A stretch of 64,000 bases of DNA from Clavaria fumosa. Lineage: Eukaryota; Basidiomycota; Agaricomycetes; Agaricales; Clavariaceae. Made by a program: the position numbers and the translations under genes. A model generated the notes under the pieces. It was given only the letters and a program-made list of their open reading frames with translations. It made no database searches and was not told where the DNA came from. How positions within the stretch are numbered: position 1 is the first letter of the stretch; every line of letters starts with the position of its first letter. Below are positions 12,066 to 22,790 of this stretch, in pieces. The stretch is from the NCBI GenBank assembly GCA_951802425.1, contig OX637796.1, positions 3,968,001 to 4,032,000 of the forward strand, in the 5' to 3' direction.

Positions 12066-13056
12066 GGGGTGGAGAGCTCGTGGGTGTCATCATCATCGTC
12101 AGGTATTGCTTGGTTGAATTCAGCACCCTCAGATGCCGTTCCATCCCCCCAATCCATGCTGAGCTCAAGGTCGTCTATGCTAGCATCCTCCTGCTTCGGC
12201 ACAAAGTCAGCCATGTCGATGGGAGAGTTGTTGTTGCCAAGGCCAACAGGGTTAAGATTGGGACGCTCAGCAACAAGGGCCTTCATTTCCCAGAGCCACG
12301 GAAAGCTTTTCTTGATTTCGGCTGAAGTGGGAGATTAATACATACACAGCAAGCGAGCAAATAACTTATGTACCCCATTTGTTTGTGAAGGTGTTCTCGA
12401 GAGACATGTCAATTTGATCTTCTGATTCTATTCCAGCACCTGTCTCGCCCATTTCCCCCAAGTACATGCGAGTTTTTGCTACCAACCTACAAGGCCATCA
12501 GTAATTCCACAGCGCAGGGCTAGGATATCAGTCAGGCATACGTATTCAGCCGATTCTTGATTTTGTTTGCCCATAACGTCTTCTGCTTTGGCTCTGTGGC
12601 TATTTTGAACTGGGGGCCATACTTCGCATGGTTTTCGAATATCATGGTGGCCAATCGGTACTGATGGTCGATTTTCTTTTTTCCGCCACCTTTCACAGTC
12701 GAAGTGTTACCCCCTTGGCCAGGGAATAGACCCTGTTTGATGACTGGATCATCTGTCAGTGCTGTGAGCAGGGACCATGTAAGTTCCTCTTCTTTCCAAC
12801 TGATTTTGTCTCAGTTGATCGTCCAATGTATAGAAACCAGCATGACGCACTCAACATCAGCACCCAGTGAAGGCCCCGGGTCCTCAATTTCTGCAACAGA
12901 CACATCGCTGTCACTCTCGTGAGCTTTGGGCAACCTCTGTTGCTTTTTGGGAGGTCGCTTCTTGCGCTTTGGCTTGCTGAGTTCAGCATCATCACTTTCA
13001 TGAGATGAGGGGGGCTCTTGAGCTCGTGCTGTCTTCTTGACCTCTCGTTTTGCCAT
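11999..13056 (-). pseudogene. Harbinger partner gene (Myb-like, SANT-associated type), truncated 3' end
   Basis: Reading down from ATG at 13,056: a basic, Ser/Glu-rich N-terminus (KPKRKKRPPKKQQRLPKAH, a likely nuclear localisation signal), then WTI and, after a small intron, a conserved block containing LFPGQGGNTSTVKGGGKKK, then KIKNRLNTY, then a MGETGAGI-IDMSLEN block and FPWLWEMKALVAERPNLNPVGLGN, ending in an acidic tail. This arrangement matches the second, DNA-binding-type protein that accompanies PIF/Harbinger transposases in basidiomycetes; the family assignment is from memory of such proteins. The tail runs through the 3' end of the transposase on the other strand with no stop until 11,999. 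An internal deletion has evidently fused the two converging genes tail to tail. Confidence 0.6.
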
Positions 13057-13276
13057 CGTATGGTAACAGCAGGGCGTAGAAGTAAGAAATTTATTAGGGG
13101 CACTCTAGCTAGGTACCAAATCACACAAGGAATTGAAGTACGTTTCAAGGTTGAAGCGGCTCTTGAGCCGCTTCAACGCTTCAGCAACGATTTGAACTTT
13201 CGGCATTTCAGGCAGATGTAAATCGCTCCCTGAATCATTTGCTAAATCATCATTGAAACGTTGACTCTGACTGTCC

Positions 13277-14520
13277 TTAATGATCCACTTCCTGAATCAG
13301 TCAGCTTTGCATTAGATCATTGAAGAACCTGTGCCTATCAGAAAGCATATTTGAGTCTTGTTATTAGATGCATCATGTTGTTCAGAAGATTCATACCTTT
13401 ATAAGCAATATCTGATAATAATATCCTCCTTCATTATTCCCACTGGATTGTTGAAGGTGGATTGTGCCCCATTGAACCACATATGTGGGTCCTTTTATAA
13501 TGGTTTGTCTCTTTATAAGGAATATCAGATTATATACTGCCTTGCATCACTTCCTCAATTTAATTCTAGACCACAATGGATCATTTTTATGTACAAAGGC
13601 TCATCCTGAACAATTCTAATACATTCTCCTCTTCTTTAGAACACATATTCAAAGTGGATTTGAATACTCTTATGCAGAGTTGGTCACAGTGTGACTGTCA
13701 CACCCAGGATCCCGGGCACAGCCACAGAATGATATAATCACAAGGTGTGATAACAGACTCACATGCACAACTTCTACATTGCAAGAATATTTGAACAATA
13801 ACAATACATTCTCCTTTAGAACACGTATTCAAAGTGGATTTGAATACTCTTCAGAAAGGATATTAAGGCCCATCCTTTTCCAAAGAATATCCTGACTCAG
13901 TTGACAACCACATTTCACTCTAGTTTATAATGGCTCCATTGCATATTTGATTGGTACATTTGCTTCTACCCTTTGAAGACCTATTGGAAGGCATATTTGT
14001 TTTCATCTCACCCAACTATGTTAAGTTGTCATGGAGGAGTCTCAGATGATAAGGAGTCTTAAATGATGCAGATGACCTTGTAATTTACATGTCTATCAAA
14101 TAGCACATCTGATCTTTGCTTCCTAATCTTGTGCATATGCTTTATCCCCAGCTTTTTGATCTAATTTGTCATGTAAGTGAGAGAAATGTTTGAATAGGGT
14201 GCTTCAGACCCTCTACACTGGTTCCTAAAATGGGTGTCGGCCAGCCCTTTTGAAAGGGTATCATCATTACCATGGGATCCCTGTATGCCTGGCAGGATTT
14301 TGGTATATCAAGTTGATCAGCCAAGCCTATAAAGCTATATCTTGGCCGATGATTGGCTGGGCCCATAAAAAGGGCATCAGTCAAAATCAGCTAGGCCTTT
14401 TGGATAGGGGGTGGGTGTGCTGAAGGGGGTGTGAAAACCACATCAAAGTGAACAAATTAAACCAAATCCCCCCTCACCTGCTATCACACATCATGCAGCA
14501 CCATAACCACCCTTGCAAAG
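13277..14520. other. Repeat-derived stretch without gene
   Basis: No coding region is supported. A direct repeat of about 45 bp (13,622-13,671 and 13,806-13,851, sharing CAAAGTGGATTTGAATACTC) lies here, and a pair of related CTTTATAAG-AATATC words near 13,397 and 13,511. The 14,200-14,440 part has weak internal symmetry around CCCTTTT/AAAAGGG. The whole stretch is CpG-poor. Confidence 0.5.
13622..13851 (+). repeat. Direct repeat pair, about 45 bp each
   Basis: Positions 13,622-13,671 and 13,806-13,851 are near-identical, with a 4-bp length difference and an ACACATATTC/ACACGTATTC change (CpA versus CpG). They are 184 bp apart and may be the remains of a longer duplicated unit. Confidence 0.7.
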
Positions 14521-14529
14521 GGTAGCTTC

Positions 14530-14760
14530 CTGAAGCACTGCAACGCAGTGCTCAGTAGCCTGGGGTATGGCCATTTCTCGGGCCACTGCTTCAGGATTGG
14601 AGGCACAATGGAGCTGCTCGAGTGCAGCGTCGACGCAAATGTTGTGCACGTGATGGGACGCTGGTCCTTGGACAGTTTCTTACAGTACTGGCACAATATC
14701 TCAGACATTGCAGCCCTCCATGTTGAAGAGCTGAATGATGGATCTCTGTCAGGGCACCAT
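14530..14760 (+). pseudogene. Tyrosine recombinase C-terminal remnant (Crypton/DIRS-type)
   Basis: The frame opening at 14,548 reads GHCFRIGGTMELL, then VHVMGRWSLDSFLQYW, then HVEELN. This matches the C-terminal catalytic part of tyrosine recombinases: H-x-x-R (here H-C-F-R), the G-R-W second motif and a conserved Tyr followed by Trp as candidate nucleophile. The N-terminal half and the first catalytic Arg are absent, and stops follow at about 14,815. Recombinases of this type occur in fungal Cryptons and DIRS-like retrotransposons; the remnant is too short to tell which. The left part of a dead Gypsy LTR begins less than 200 bp downstream. Confidence 0.6.
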
Positions 14761-14924
14761 TCCGGGGTCGCAGGACAGCCTGCTGCAGGTGTGCTTCCCC
14801 CCTCCAGCACACCATAGATAGGAGTCCCCACGCGGACACCTCTCTCCCCTGAGAAGTAGACACAACCTGTACACCATTAGACCTATTTCTATTACCACAT
14901 CCCTACAACTTGGCTGAAAAGATG

Positions 14925-15140
14925 AGATTAGGTAGTCATACATCACGTGACCCAAGCCTCTGGCGCATCACGTGACGCAAGGGGTCTGAGCATGGGAACA
15001 CCAGCAACTCCTGAAGCTCTTGCTATATATACTATGACCTTTTCTTCCTTGTAACCCTTTTCCCCTTATGTTAGTATCGTCATCATTGACCTTACATTAA
15101 GTTGTGTGAGCATGAGACTGAGTCTGATACAATACTAACA
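14925..15140 (+). repeat. Left LTR of element A, 5'-truncated
   Basis: Aligned by eye to 20,436-20,640 and to 22,200-22,410. It ends in CTAACA, the inverse of the TGTTAG start seen at 22,125. A TATA-like TATATATA lies at 15,023-15,032 and two CACGTGA words upstream (about 14,944 and 14,968). Confidence 0.75.
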
Positions 15141-15727
15141 TCCCACCCATCCACCCTAGCCCCATGTCATAACCTGGCTAGCCTGGACCCCTATCTCAAA
15201 CTGTCACACTCTGTCACAGCTTATCCCCCTCATCCTCTATCTCTTTACCCTGCCCGTGGTGTGCAGCAGAACCACACAAAATTTTTACTGTGTATAGATA
15301 CACATGACCCAAACCAGAGGACAGCCACCATACTCCTCCCAGTGAATTGTGTAGTGTACAGGGCAAGGAAAGGCCCTCTACATAGTCTTTCTAGTAGTTA
15401 CCTGGTCCAGTGGACAGGGCCCTTGCTCTGTGACCATTGTCAGAAGGGCGCATGTGCAACTCATTAGGAGTTGTGGAGCGACCACCTGGGACACCATTTG
15501 GGCCCCACACTAGCAATAGTTTCATAGAATAAGAGTTCTATAGGTACATAAGTACAGAGAAGAGCAGCCTGAGAGGACAGGACTGCTAAGAGATCAAAGA
15601 AATCCTGAGTGCCCAAGGCCCAGAACTTTATTTACAGTGTCTAAGACTGAGACCAGGTCAAGCCCAGCTCCCCCCTGATTCACCTGTTACCAATGTCCCC
15701 AAGACCCCATCACCACCACCAGGGCCT
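15141..15727. other. Leader region of element A
   Basis: Non-coding leader between the left LTR and gag; a related copy follows the LTR at 22,411-22,680. No obvious tRNA primer-binding site was recognised directly after the LTR. Confidence 0.6.
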
Positions 15728-16677
15728 GTGATGGCAGACCATGTTGCCCCACCTGCAGCCCAACCAATGAGGCTAGACCTATCTGTTGCCCCCTTTGATG
15801 GGCAGAAAAAGAACTTCTGCATGTTCCTTCCTCCATTCACTTCACCTCCAGTTTATGGTGAATCCGACAATCTATGCCACGGACCTGGCAAAGGTCCTCT
15901 ACACCCTCAGTAAAATTGCTGGAGATGGGTTGGCCGCAGAGTGCACAAATATGAGGGGAGAGGAAATCCTGGGTAATGACAAGGTTGGAACCTGGGCAGA
16001 CTTTGTGGAGGAGATGAAGCGGGCCTTCGATGACCTGAATGACCACATGACTGTGCTCGCTGATGTTGCTAGGCTGAAACAGGGTCTTATGACTGCACCT
16101 GAATTCTTCACAAAATTTGAGACACTGTTCCAGAGAGCAGAGTTGGACGAAGTGAGGGATTCAGACATCTTGGTCCACTGGCTGGAGCTGAACCTCAGCA
16201 GGAGATTGATGGGGAGAATCTATGGTGTCTCTCCGATGCCAGAAGACTACAGAGGGTGGAAGGCACTTGCTGAGAGGCTGGATGCCCAGCAGCGACGGTT
16301 CGATGGTGTTATTGCCCAGCAGAACTCTGCATGCCCTACCCTGCCCACTGCCAACCAACCCCTCCCCCTCCAAACCCATTTTTCCCCTGCCCCTCGCCCC
16401 TACTTGGCCCAGCCATTGGCCCGCACCCTGCTGCAGCTGGCGATGCCATGATGGTGGATCATGCCCATGTGCCTGGAGTAGTACACACCTGTTTCCAATG
16501 TGGTCAAGCCAGCCACATGGTGAGAGAGTGCCTGCTCCTGGACACATGCCCACAGATCCAGAGGCTGCAGCTCCACACTGTGGAAAGCCAGGCTCGGAAT
16601 GCCAAAGACTATGAGAATGAGATTGCACTGCTCCAAGACCAGGTGCAGTTGCTTGAGAGAGAGGAAGGCTCCTGTTG
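15728..16677 (+). pseudogene. gag of element A
   Basis: Starts with MRLDLSVAPFDGQKKNF, then after a one-base frameshift near 15,820 continues VNPTIYATDLAKVLYTLSKI and a retrotransposon gag domain (WADFVEEMKRAFDDLNDHM, later WKALAERLDAQQRRFDG). A Pro-rich stretch follows, and after another frame change a CCHC knuckle, CFQCGQASHMVREC (C-x2-C-x4-H-x4-C), then a coiled C-terminal tail. The nucleocapsid knuckle is intact as sequence, but the frame is not. It would have formed the particle core and packaged element RNA. Confidence 0.75.
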
Positions 16678-16940
16678 AGGAGCAGGATTTTGGAGATGAG
16701 GCCCAGTAAGTCCAAACTGGAGCCTCAGGAGTAGATATCCCAGCCCCCCTCTCGTCCCTGTATCTGCAGCTAGTATCCCAAAATACACTATCTTGCAGCA
16801 GAGACACACCCGGATTGGGGCTGAGATGAAGGACAAAGCGGAAATGGAAACCACTAAGAGTGAAATACTGAAAAGGGAAATGGGGACTAGCAGGAAAGTG
16901 GAGCTGATGAAGCACCTTGTAGAGGTGCTAAGGACACCCT

Positions 16941-19900
16941 ATTGTGTATGCCCCAAGAGCTCTCCATCCAGGTGCACCTGGAAGCTCTCAGCACTGGCAA
17001 ATGGGCAACTACGAAAGCCCTTGTCGACTCAGGCTGCACCAACTGCTTTATGAACTTGGAGTGGGCGAAAAAAGTGGGACTGGAACCATCTCTCTTGCTG
17101 AACCCAATCACCATGTATAACATGGATGGAACACAGAACAGGAATGGTAAAATCTGGTATGGGATGGACTTGCTTGTCATAGTTGGTGGCCACCAGGAGT
17201 GGATCAACTTCCTGCTAGGGAAAACCCAGTGCCACATGGTGATCCTTGGGCATGACTGGTTAAAGCAACATAACCTGGAGATTAACTGGGTGAAAGCTGA
17301 AGTGAAGCTTACTTGCTGCCCCAGCACCTGCACCCCTTCCCCTCACTGCTGCCTGACCCCAGCACGAGCCCCTGCATGCCTGAAAACAAGTACCCTGGCC
17401 TCTGCCAGTATTCCAGACACCTGTTTTCCCAACACTGGCCCCACTCCCAATTGGCCCAGCCTCTACCCCTTGGTCTTAGCGAAGCAAAGTGGGATGAGCT
17501 CCCCCGCTCCTGCCCTGACTTTGATATTAAAATCAAGTTCAAGACTGATCCTGGGCACCTCTCCACTAAGCTATACTCACTAACACAAGAAGAGATGGTG
17601 GAGATGAACTGATGGGTGGATGAGCAGTTGGCATCTGGACATATCCAACCTTCGAAATCCCCATATGTGAGCCCCTTCTTCTTCAAATGTGAGAAGGACA
17701 AGCTGTGACTGATTATCAACTACTCAAGGCTTAATGCACATCTGATTAAAGACAAGTACCCCCTCCCATGCATCCAAGACATGCTTAAGGGAGCATCTAT
17801 CTACTCCAAGATAGATGCAAAGGGAGGCTTCCCCTCAATGCAGGTTTGGCCAGAGCACCAGCACCACTGTGCCTTCCTAATGCCCTGTGGACTCTTTGAA
17901 CTGGCAGTCATGTGGTTTGGGCTGCAGAACATGCCTGCAACCTTCCAGCACTTCATGAATCATGTGCTAAGGGAGGAGATCACAGGGGGACATGTCTGGG
18001 CCTATGTCAATGATGTGATAGTATTTGCGGAGGACTTGGCCACTCACTGGTACTGGATGAATCGGGTCTTGGAGAAGTTTGGAAAGAATGGGTTGTGCCT
18101 CAGACTCAGTAAATGTGAGTTTGAGAAGATTGAGATCATCTTCCTTGGGATGAAGATCTCTCACAACCGTTTGGAACACAATCCAGCAAAGGGTGAAGCA
18201 GTGCAGAACTGGCCACAGCCCAAGAATGTGAAAGATGTGCAGAAGTTTAATGGGATGTTGAACTACCTCCATTGCCACATTCCAAACCTCTCATCCTGAG
18301 CCAAGCCACTATTCCGGCTTACTGAAAAAGTTCCATGGAAATGGGAGGAGGAAGAGGAAGCAGCCTTCCAAAACCTTCGTCTAGCACTTGTCTCAGCCCC
18401 CATGTTGGCTCTGCCACAGGACAAAGGGAGATGGAAGGTAGAGACAGATGCAAGTAACTTGGCGACCAGTGGAGTGCTTTCACAGCAGCAGATGGATGGG
18501 ACCTGGAGAGTTGTGGATTATATCTCCAAGGCCCTCACTGTGGCTGAGAAGAACTATGATGTGTATGACAAAGAGTTCTTGGCTGTGATTCAAGCACTTC
18601 ATGAGTGGCAGGCATACCTCATCAGAGTGGAAGAGACAATTGAGATCTGGACAGACCATGTGAACCTTCAGTACTTCCAGAAGCCCCAGAAGCTGAAGCC
18701 AAGGCAGGTCTGTTGAGTCAGAGAGCTCCAGTGCTTTGACTTTGAGATTAAGTGCTGCACTGGGAAGTCAAACATGAAAGCTGATGCACTCTCATGGAGG
18801 CCAGACTATGGAGAGATGGTGGAGGAGGATGTGCCAGTACAGGTCTTCCCTGAGGCTGAGACCTGGACATTGTTCACATTGGAGATGGAGATGCTACTCC
18901 AGAAAAACAGTGCAGTACATGTGCAGAAGCTGGAGGAGCTTGACGATGAGTGGACAAGAGATTGGATGGGACTCTGGTGGAAGGTGGAAATCACATGGGT
19001 GCCCCCAGAGGCATGTGAGGCAGTGCTCACCTTTGAGCATGACCTCCCCATCACTGGGCACCCTGGTCCATGGAAGCTGAGAGTGGCACTGTTGAGGTCC
19101 TACTGGTGGGTGGGCATGGTGAAGGATTCCAATTGGTATGCAGGTGGATGTGAGATGTGCCAATGAGTAAAGCCTGACCATACCAGGCATGCTGCCCTGC
19201 TCCATCCACACCCTGTCCCTGAGAGCCCCTGGGCAGTTATCTCTTGGGACATTGTTGGGCCTTTCCCCCTCTCATGTGGTCACAATGCGATCCTTGTCAT
19301 TGTCAACAAGTTCACAAAACGAACTCTCAGAGGTGATTGGCCTTGACCTCATGGGACCTCATGGGACTTGGTGCTGCTCGGATCCTTCAAGACTGGGTCT
19401 TCCACGACCATGGAGTCCCACAGAAAGTTGTGAGTGACTGGGGAACCCAATTTGTGTCCAGATTCATGAGGGAGTTCTATGGGATGATTGGGGTTAAGGC
19501 AAACCTGAGTACAGCCTTCCACCCACAAATGGATGGACAGACTGAACAAGTCAACCAGGAGGTTGAAGTGTATCTCCAGGCCTATGTTGACCATCTGCAG
19601 GATGATTGGGCAGAGTGGCTGTCTACAGCAGAGTTTGCGCTCAATAACCATGAGCACTTGGCCACTGGATTCATGCCTTTCTATCAGAGTATGGCCAGCA
19701 CCCTTGGAATGGCAGTATCTGGCCACCTTCTGAGGTGAACCCTGCAGCAGATGAATGGATGGCCAAGCTCACAGAATCCAAAAGAGCAGCCAGGGAAGCA
19801 ATGGGGAAGGCAGCAGATGCAATGAAGGCCAGCTACAATAAGGGAAAGCGCCCAAGTCATGAATACTCAAAGGGGGACTTAGTCTGGCTGGACACTTGGA

Positions 19901-20325
19901 ACCTGAAAATGGATCGACCCTCCAAGAAGCTTGACAACAAGCATGCTGGACCCTTCACTATTGAAGAAAAGGTTGGACCAGCAGCATACTGGCTCAAGCT
20001 CCCTTGAGCATGGCACATTCACTGGGTTTTCAACAAGCTGCTACTCACTCCGTATGTTGCCCCCTCTTTCCCCTCCCAGAACTTGCCTCCACCCCCACCC
20101 CCCACGATTGATGGTGACCACTTGGAGTATGATGTGGAGGCAATTCTTGATGTCAAGAAGGTTGGACAGGGAGTGAAGTATTTGGTGAAATGGTTGGGAT
20201 ACCCAGTGGAGGAGAACACTTGGGAACCTCATCACAACCTCACTAACATTATGCTGTTGCTCCAAGACTTCTTCCAGCAACACCCCAACAAGGCGAAGTT
20301 GGCAGGTCGAGACACCCAGCCTTAA
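16941..20325 (+). pseudogene. pol of element A (protease, RT, RNase H, integrase, chromodomain)
   Basis: Protease is at about 16,950-17,320 with the aspartic motif ALVDSGCTN and later ILGHDWL. Reverse transcriptase (17,600-18,300) has YSKIDAKGGF and the active-site strand AYVNDVIVF, in which the first Asp of the usual Y-x-D-D is Asn. RNase H (18,400-18,790) has VETDAS. The integrase has an H-H-C-C finger (HDLPITGHPG then CEMCQ), a first Asp in SWDIVGPF, a second in VSDWGTQF and a Glu in TEQVNQEVE. A chromodomain (YLVKWLGYPVEENTWEP) ends at 20,325. In-frame TGAs at about 17,611, 17,707, 18,298, 18,715 and 19,164 break it; part of the integrase core near 19,330-19,380 is rearranged. Chromodomain elements usually target heterochromatin. 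Confidence 0.8.
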
Positions 20326-20336
20326 GAGGGGGGTGA

Positions 20337-20637
20337 TGTCAGGATTGCTTACATAAGCAGGTGAGAGAAGCCAGGAAAGGATCAGGAAAGAGTTGTGGGA
20401 AGATTGCGGGTAAGTCACATGACCAGTACGGCAGACAGATTAGGTAATCATATGTCACGTGACCCAAGCCTCTGGTGCATCACGTGACGCAAGGGGTCTG
20501 AGCATGGGAATGCTGGCAACTCCTGAAGCTCTCACTATATACTATGACCTTTTCTTACTTGTACCCTTTTCCCCTTATGTTAGTATCATCATCATTGACC
20601 TTAGGTTAAGTTGTGTGAGTGTGAGACTGAGTCTGAT
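20337..20637 (+). repeat. Right LTR of element A, 3'-truncated
   Basis: Starts TGTCAGGATTGC directly after a purine run (AAGAGGGGGGTGA, the polypurine tract) and follows the left LTR to GAGTCTGATA, where homology stops. The next 30 bp (20,638-20,667) match the LTR of family B at 25,567, so the two were joined by recombination or deletion. Confidence 0.75.
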
Positions 20638-20667
20638 ACCCACAGTCTGACACTTGACATTGCCCAT
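20638..20667 (+). repeat. Fragment of a family B LTR
   Basis: CCCACAGTCTGACACTTGAC and the following bases are near-identical to 25,567-25,596 inside the family B LTR. It marks a breakpoint between elements A and B. Confidence 0.6.
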
Positions 20668-20669
20668 TA

Positions 20670-20977
20670 GGCTTGGTCACGAGTGCACTCACGGATCACC
20701 TGGATCTGTGCACATGGGTAACTCATGGTGCATGGGGCCATACTTGGATCCGTGGGAAACTCATCCCCATGAGTACTCATGACAAGTACTCACAAGTACT
20801 CACAAGTAATTGATGATTCACCAGCCAAAATCTTGTCAAGACCATTGACTCAGATCCTCAAAGATCTTCAAAAAGCCCACACTAGGCAAACTCAGACTCA
20901 TGAGTTTCCTGACTCACAGGTTTTCCCATGAGTTTACCTGTGGAGATCTGTGAGTAACCTGGAGTCATGACCAAGCC
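20670..20977. mobile_element. MITE with TA target duplication
   Basis: A 308-bp non-coding insert bounded by inverted repeats GGCTTGGTCA (left) and TGACCAAGCC (right), followed inward by related CTCACGGATC / GATCTGTGAG words. It is flanked on both sides by TA (20,668-20,669 and 20,978-20,979), as expected for Tc1/mariner-type mobilisation. Inside is a short tandem array of CAAGTACTCA. No coding capacity. Confidence 0.65.
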
Positions 20978-20978
20978 T

Positions 20979-21716
20979 AACAGAGGATATGCCAAGGAAT
21001 GGGTGAACTCTGTAGTTGAGAAAATAGTCGCAAACCCTGCCTCATGCCCTACCTGGGCTGTCTTCAAGGGAAGGATGGATGTCGAGTTTGCAGACTCAGT
21101 GGAAAAGGAGAATGGCTACCTGAAGCTCATAAAGCTCAGGCAGGGTAAGTTGCCAGTTAACAAGTTCCTGACAGAATTTGATCAGCTGGTTGTGAGAGTG
21201 GAACACTTGGAGGAGACCCACAGAGATCTTCTCATCACCCTCCTAGAACCCACCCTCAACTTTGCCATCACCGACCACATTTACTCTGGTGCCTTGCTCC
21301 CATCCAACTACTCTGCCTGGAAGAGGAAGGCCATTGCTATCAGACCAATGCTAGAATGTTGTGATGCTATGTGTCCCCCCTGGCCCATCATCTTCACCAA
21401 GGCACCCAACCACCTGGCCATGTGACCTTCTGCACCCCCCCAACACAACCTGAATGCGATGCAGGTTGACCAGATCCTGTCACAAGGCAACTGCTACAAT
21501 TGCCAACAGCCTGGCCACCTCATGCGCAACTGCCTGCTCCCTCATAAGGCCCCCTGAGTTCCCTGAATCAACATCCATGCCAACAACACCTCAACTGCTA
21601 CTGTCAATGAACTTGAGGCCTTGGTGGCCCAGCTCTGCAACACCATTGAGGTGAAGGACAAGGAGCTCAGAGTGCTGAAAGAGGCAAAGGTGGATTTTCC
21701 CACAGGCAAGGAGTAA
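20979..21716 (+). pseudogene. gag of element B, N-terminally truncated
   Basis: A gag helical domain (YAKEWVNSVVEKI, WAVFKGRMDVEFAD, LPVNKFLTEFDQLV) runs to about 21,425, where a TGA interrupts it. A CCHC knuckle, CYNCQQPGHLMRNC (C-x2-C-x4-H-x4-C), lies at about 21,498-21,540 in the continuing region, and a coiled tail follows. The N-terminal part of gag is replaced by the MITE junction at 20,978. Confidence 0.7.
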
Positions 21717-21794
21717 AGGAAGCAGCCTCCCTGCCTAAGTCCCCCCCTTGTACTAGTACCGCACCAATACCATCTTCTGATTCTTGTCCCAAAC

Positions 21795-22124
21795 TGCTTC
21801 TAAGGACAATGAAGATAGTGGGCCACCAAGAAACTGCCCAACTCAAATTTAAAGTATGACTTGCCCCTCCCACCTTCCGAAGCAGAGCTGGGCTGGGAAA
21901 AGTACTCATCGATAGTGGGAGCACCACCTTGGTCATGGATCATGACTTTGCTGAGCAGAACCAGTTCCCTATGGAACAACTCCCAGACCCAATGATCATG
22001 AGGAATGTGGATGGCATGCCCAACTTGCAAGGACCCATCACACACTCCACAAAGGTTGTGGTCGAGTTTGGCCTCGGACATCACAAGGTTGTTGAATGCT
22101 ACCTAGGCAACTACTGTGACTTTG
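21795..22124 (+). pseudogene. Protease domain of element B
   Basis: Reads KVLIDSGSTTLVMDHDFA, the D-S-G-S/T motif of a pepsin-like retroviral-type protease, then a central region and CYLGNYCDFVLG, where the usual flap-helix segment is cut off by the LTR of family A that starts at 22,125. The protein would normally mature Gag-Pol. It is not functional here. Confidence 0.7.
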
Positions 22125-22410
22125 TGTTAGGATTGATTACATAAGCCATCCTAAAGAGGAGTTGTGGAGAAACTGGGGAGGGTTGTTGGAAGGTCACATG
22201 ACCTGTGGCTGGGGTTGGATTATGTAATCATAAGATCACCTGACCTGGGCCTGGGCATGTCACATGATCCAAGGGTCCGAGCGTGGGAATGCCAGCAAGT
22301 GCCAAGGCATTCACTATAAGTACTTTTGCTTTTCCTTTTTTGTACTCTTTCCCCCTTAGTATTGTCATCATGACCTTACCCCTAAGTTGTAGTCTGATAT
22401 AATACTAACA
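22125..22410 (+). repeat. Complete LTR of family A inside element B
   Basis: Begins TGTTAG and ends CTAACA (perfect 6-bp inverted termini, TG...CA), length about 286 bp. It is followed by a family A leader and the first codons of gag, so it is the left end of a truncated family A insertion. This copy defines the true LTR ends that the longer element A has lost. Confidence 0.75.
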
Positions 22411-22790
22411 TCCACCTGTCTGCCCTAGCCCCATGTCCTAACCCGGCTAGCCTGGACCCTTAATTTCAAACTGTGACATGTTGTCACAGCTCAGCCCCTA
22501 TCATCCTCTTCTCCTTTTCCCTTGCCCATGGTGTGTAACAGAACCATGTGAAATTTTTACTGTGTGTAGATACACATGACCTGACCTGGAGGACAACCCC
22601 TGTGACCCTCTCTGTGTGACACCAAGTGCCCAAGGCCCAGAACTTTATTCTACAGTGCCATAAAATGATGCTGGACCTAGCTGTTGCCCCCTTCAATGGG
22701 CAGAAAAGGAACTTTCGTACATTCCTCTGATCCCTTTGCCTCCTGTTTATGGTGAACCCAACTACCTATACTACAGACCTGGTGAAGGTC
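22411..22790 (+). mobile_element. Leader and gag start of family A, fused to RT of element B
   Basis: Leader matching 15,141-15,775, then LDLAVAPFNGQKRNFRTFL and VNPTTYTTDLVKVL (the gag start, with one TGA). At about 22,790 it passes directly and in frame into the RT of family B (WLNENLTTGQI). Everything of family A downstream of this point is deleted here. Confidence 0.65.

Larger units (their letters stand above)
10557..13276 (+). mobile_element. PIF/Harbinger-like DNA transposon, internally truncated
   Basis: The ends are imperfect terminal inverted repeats of about 24 bp: 10,557 onward reads GGCGCAGTCAGAGTCAGCG and the reverse complement of the right end reads GGACAGTCAGAGTCAACG. Both ends continue with subterminal copies of GATTCAG/CTGAATC and TTCAGCAACG. 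Flanking triplets are ATA (left) and TTA (right), close to but not an exact copy of the TTA/TAA target duplication usual for this superfamily. Inside are a DDE transposase on the plus strand and a second gene of the type that partners Harbinger transposases on the minus strand, which overlap at their 3' ends. The element has more CpG than its surroundings, so it probably inserted later. Confidence 0.8.
14925..20640 (+). mobile_element. Ty3/Gypsy chromovirus A, dead copy
   Basis: The order partial LTR, leader, gag, protease, reverse transcriptase, RNase H, integrase, chromodomain, polypurine tract, LTR is that of a Ty3/Gypsy chromovirus. The left LTR lacks roughly its first 70-100 bp and the right LTR (from 20,337) lacks its last few bases, so neither end is complete and no target-site duplication can be seen. 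The pol frame is broken by many TGA codons and some frameshifts. The element is inactive and CpG-depleted. Confidence 0.85.

Noticed and set aside
14200..14440. A second MITE with inverted ends around CTTCAG/CTGAAG
   Set aside because: The inverted similarity is weak and gapped and no target duplication is visible.
19180..19440. Separate gene between integrase pieces of element A
   Set aside because: The open frame is a shifted reading of the integrase core around a small rearrangement.
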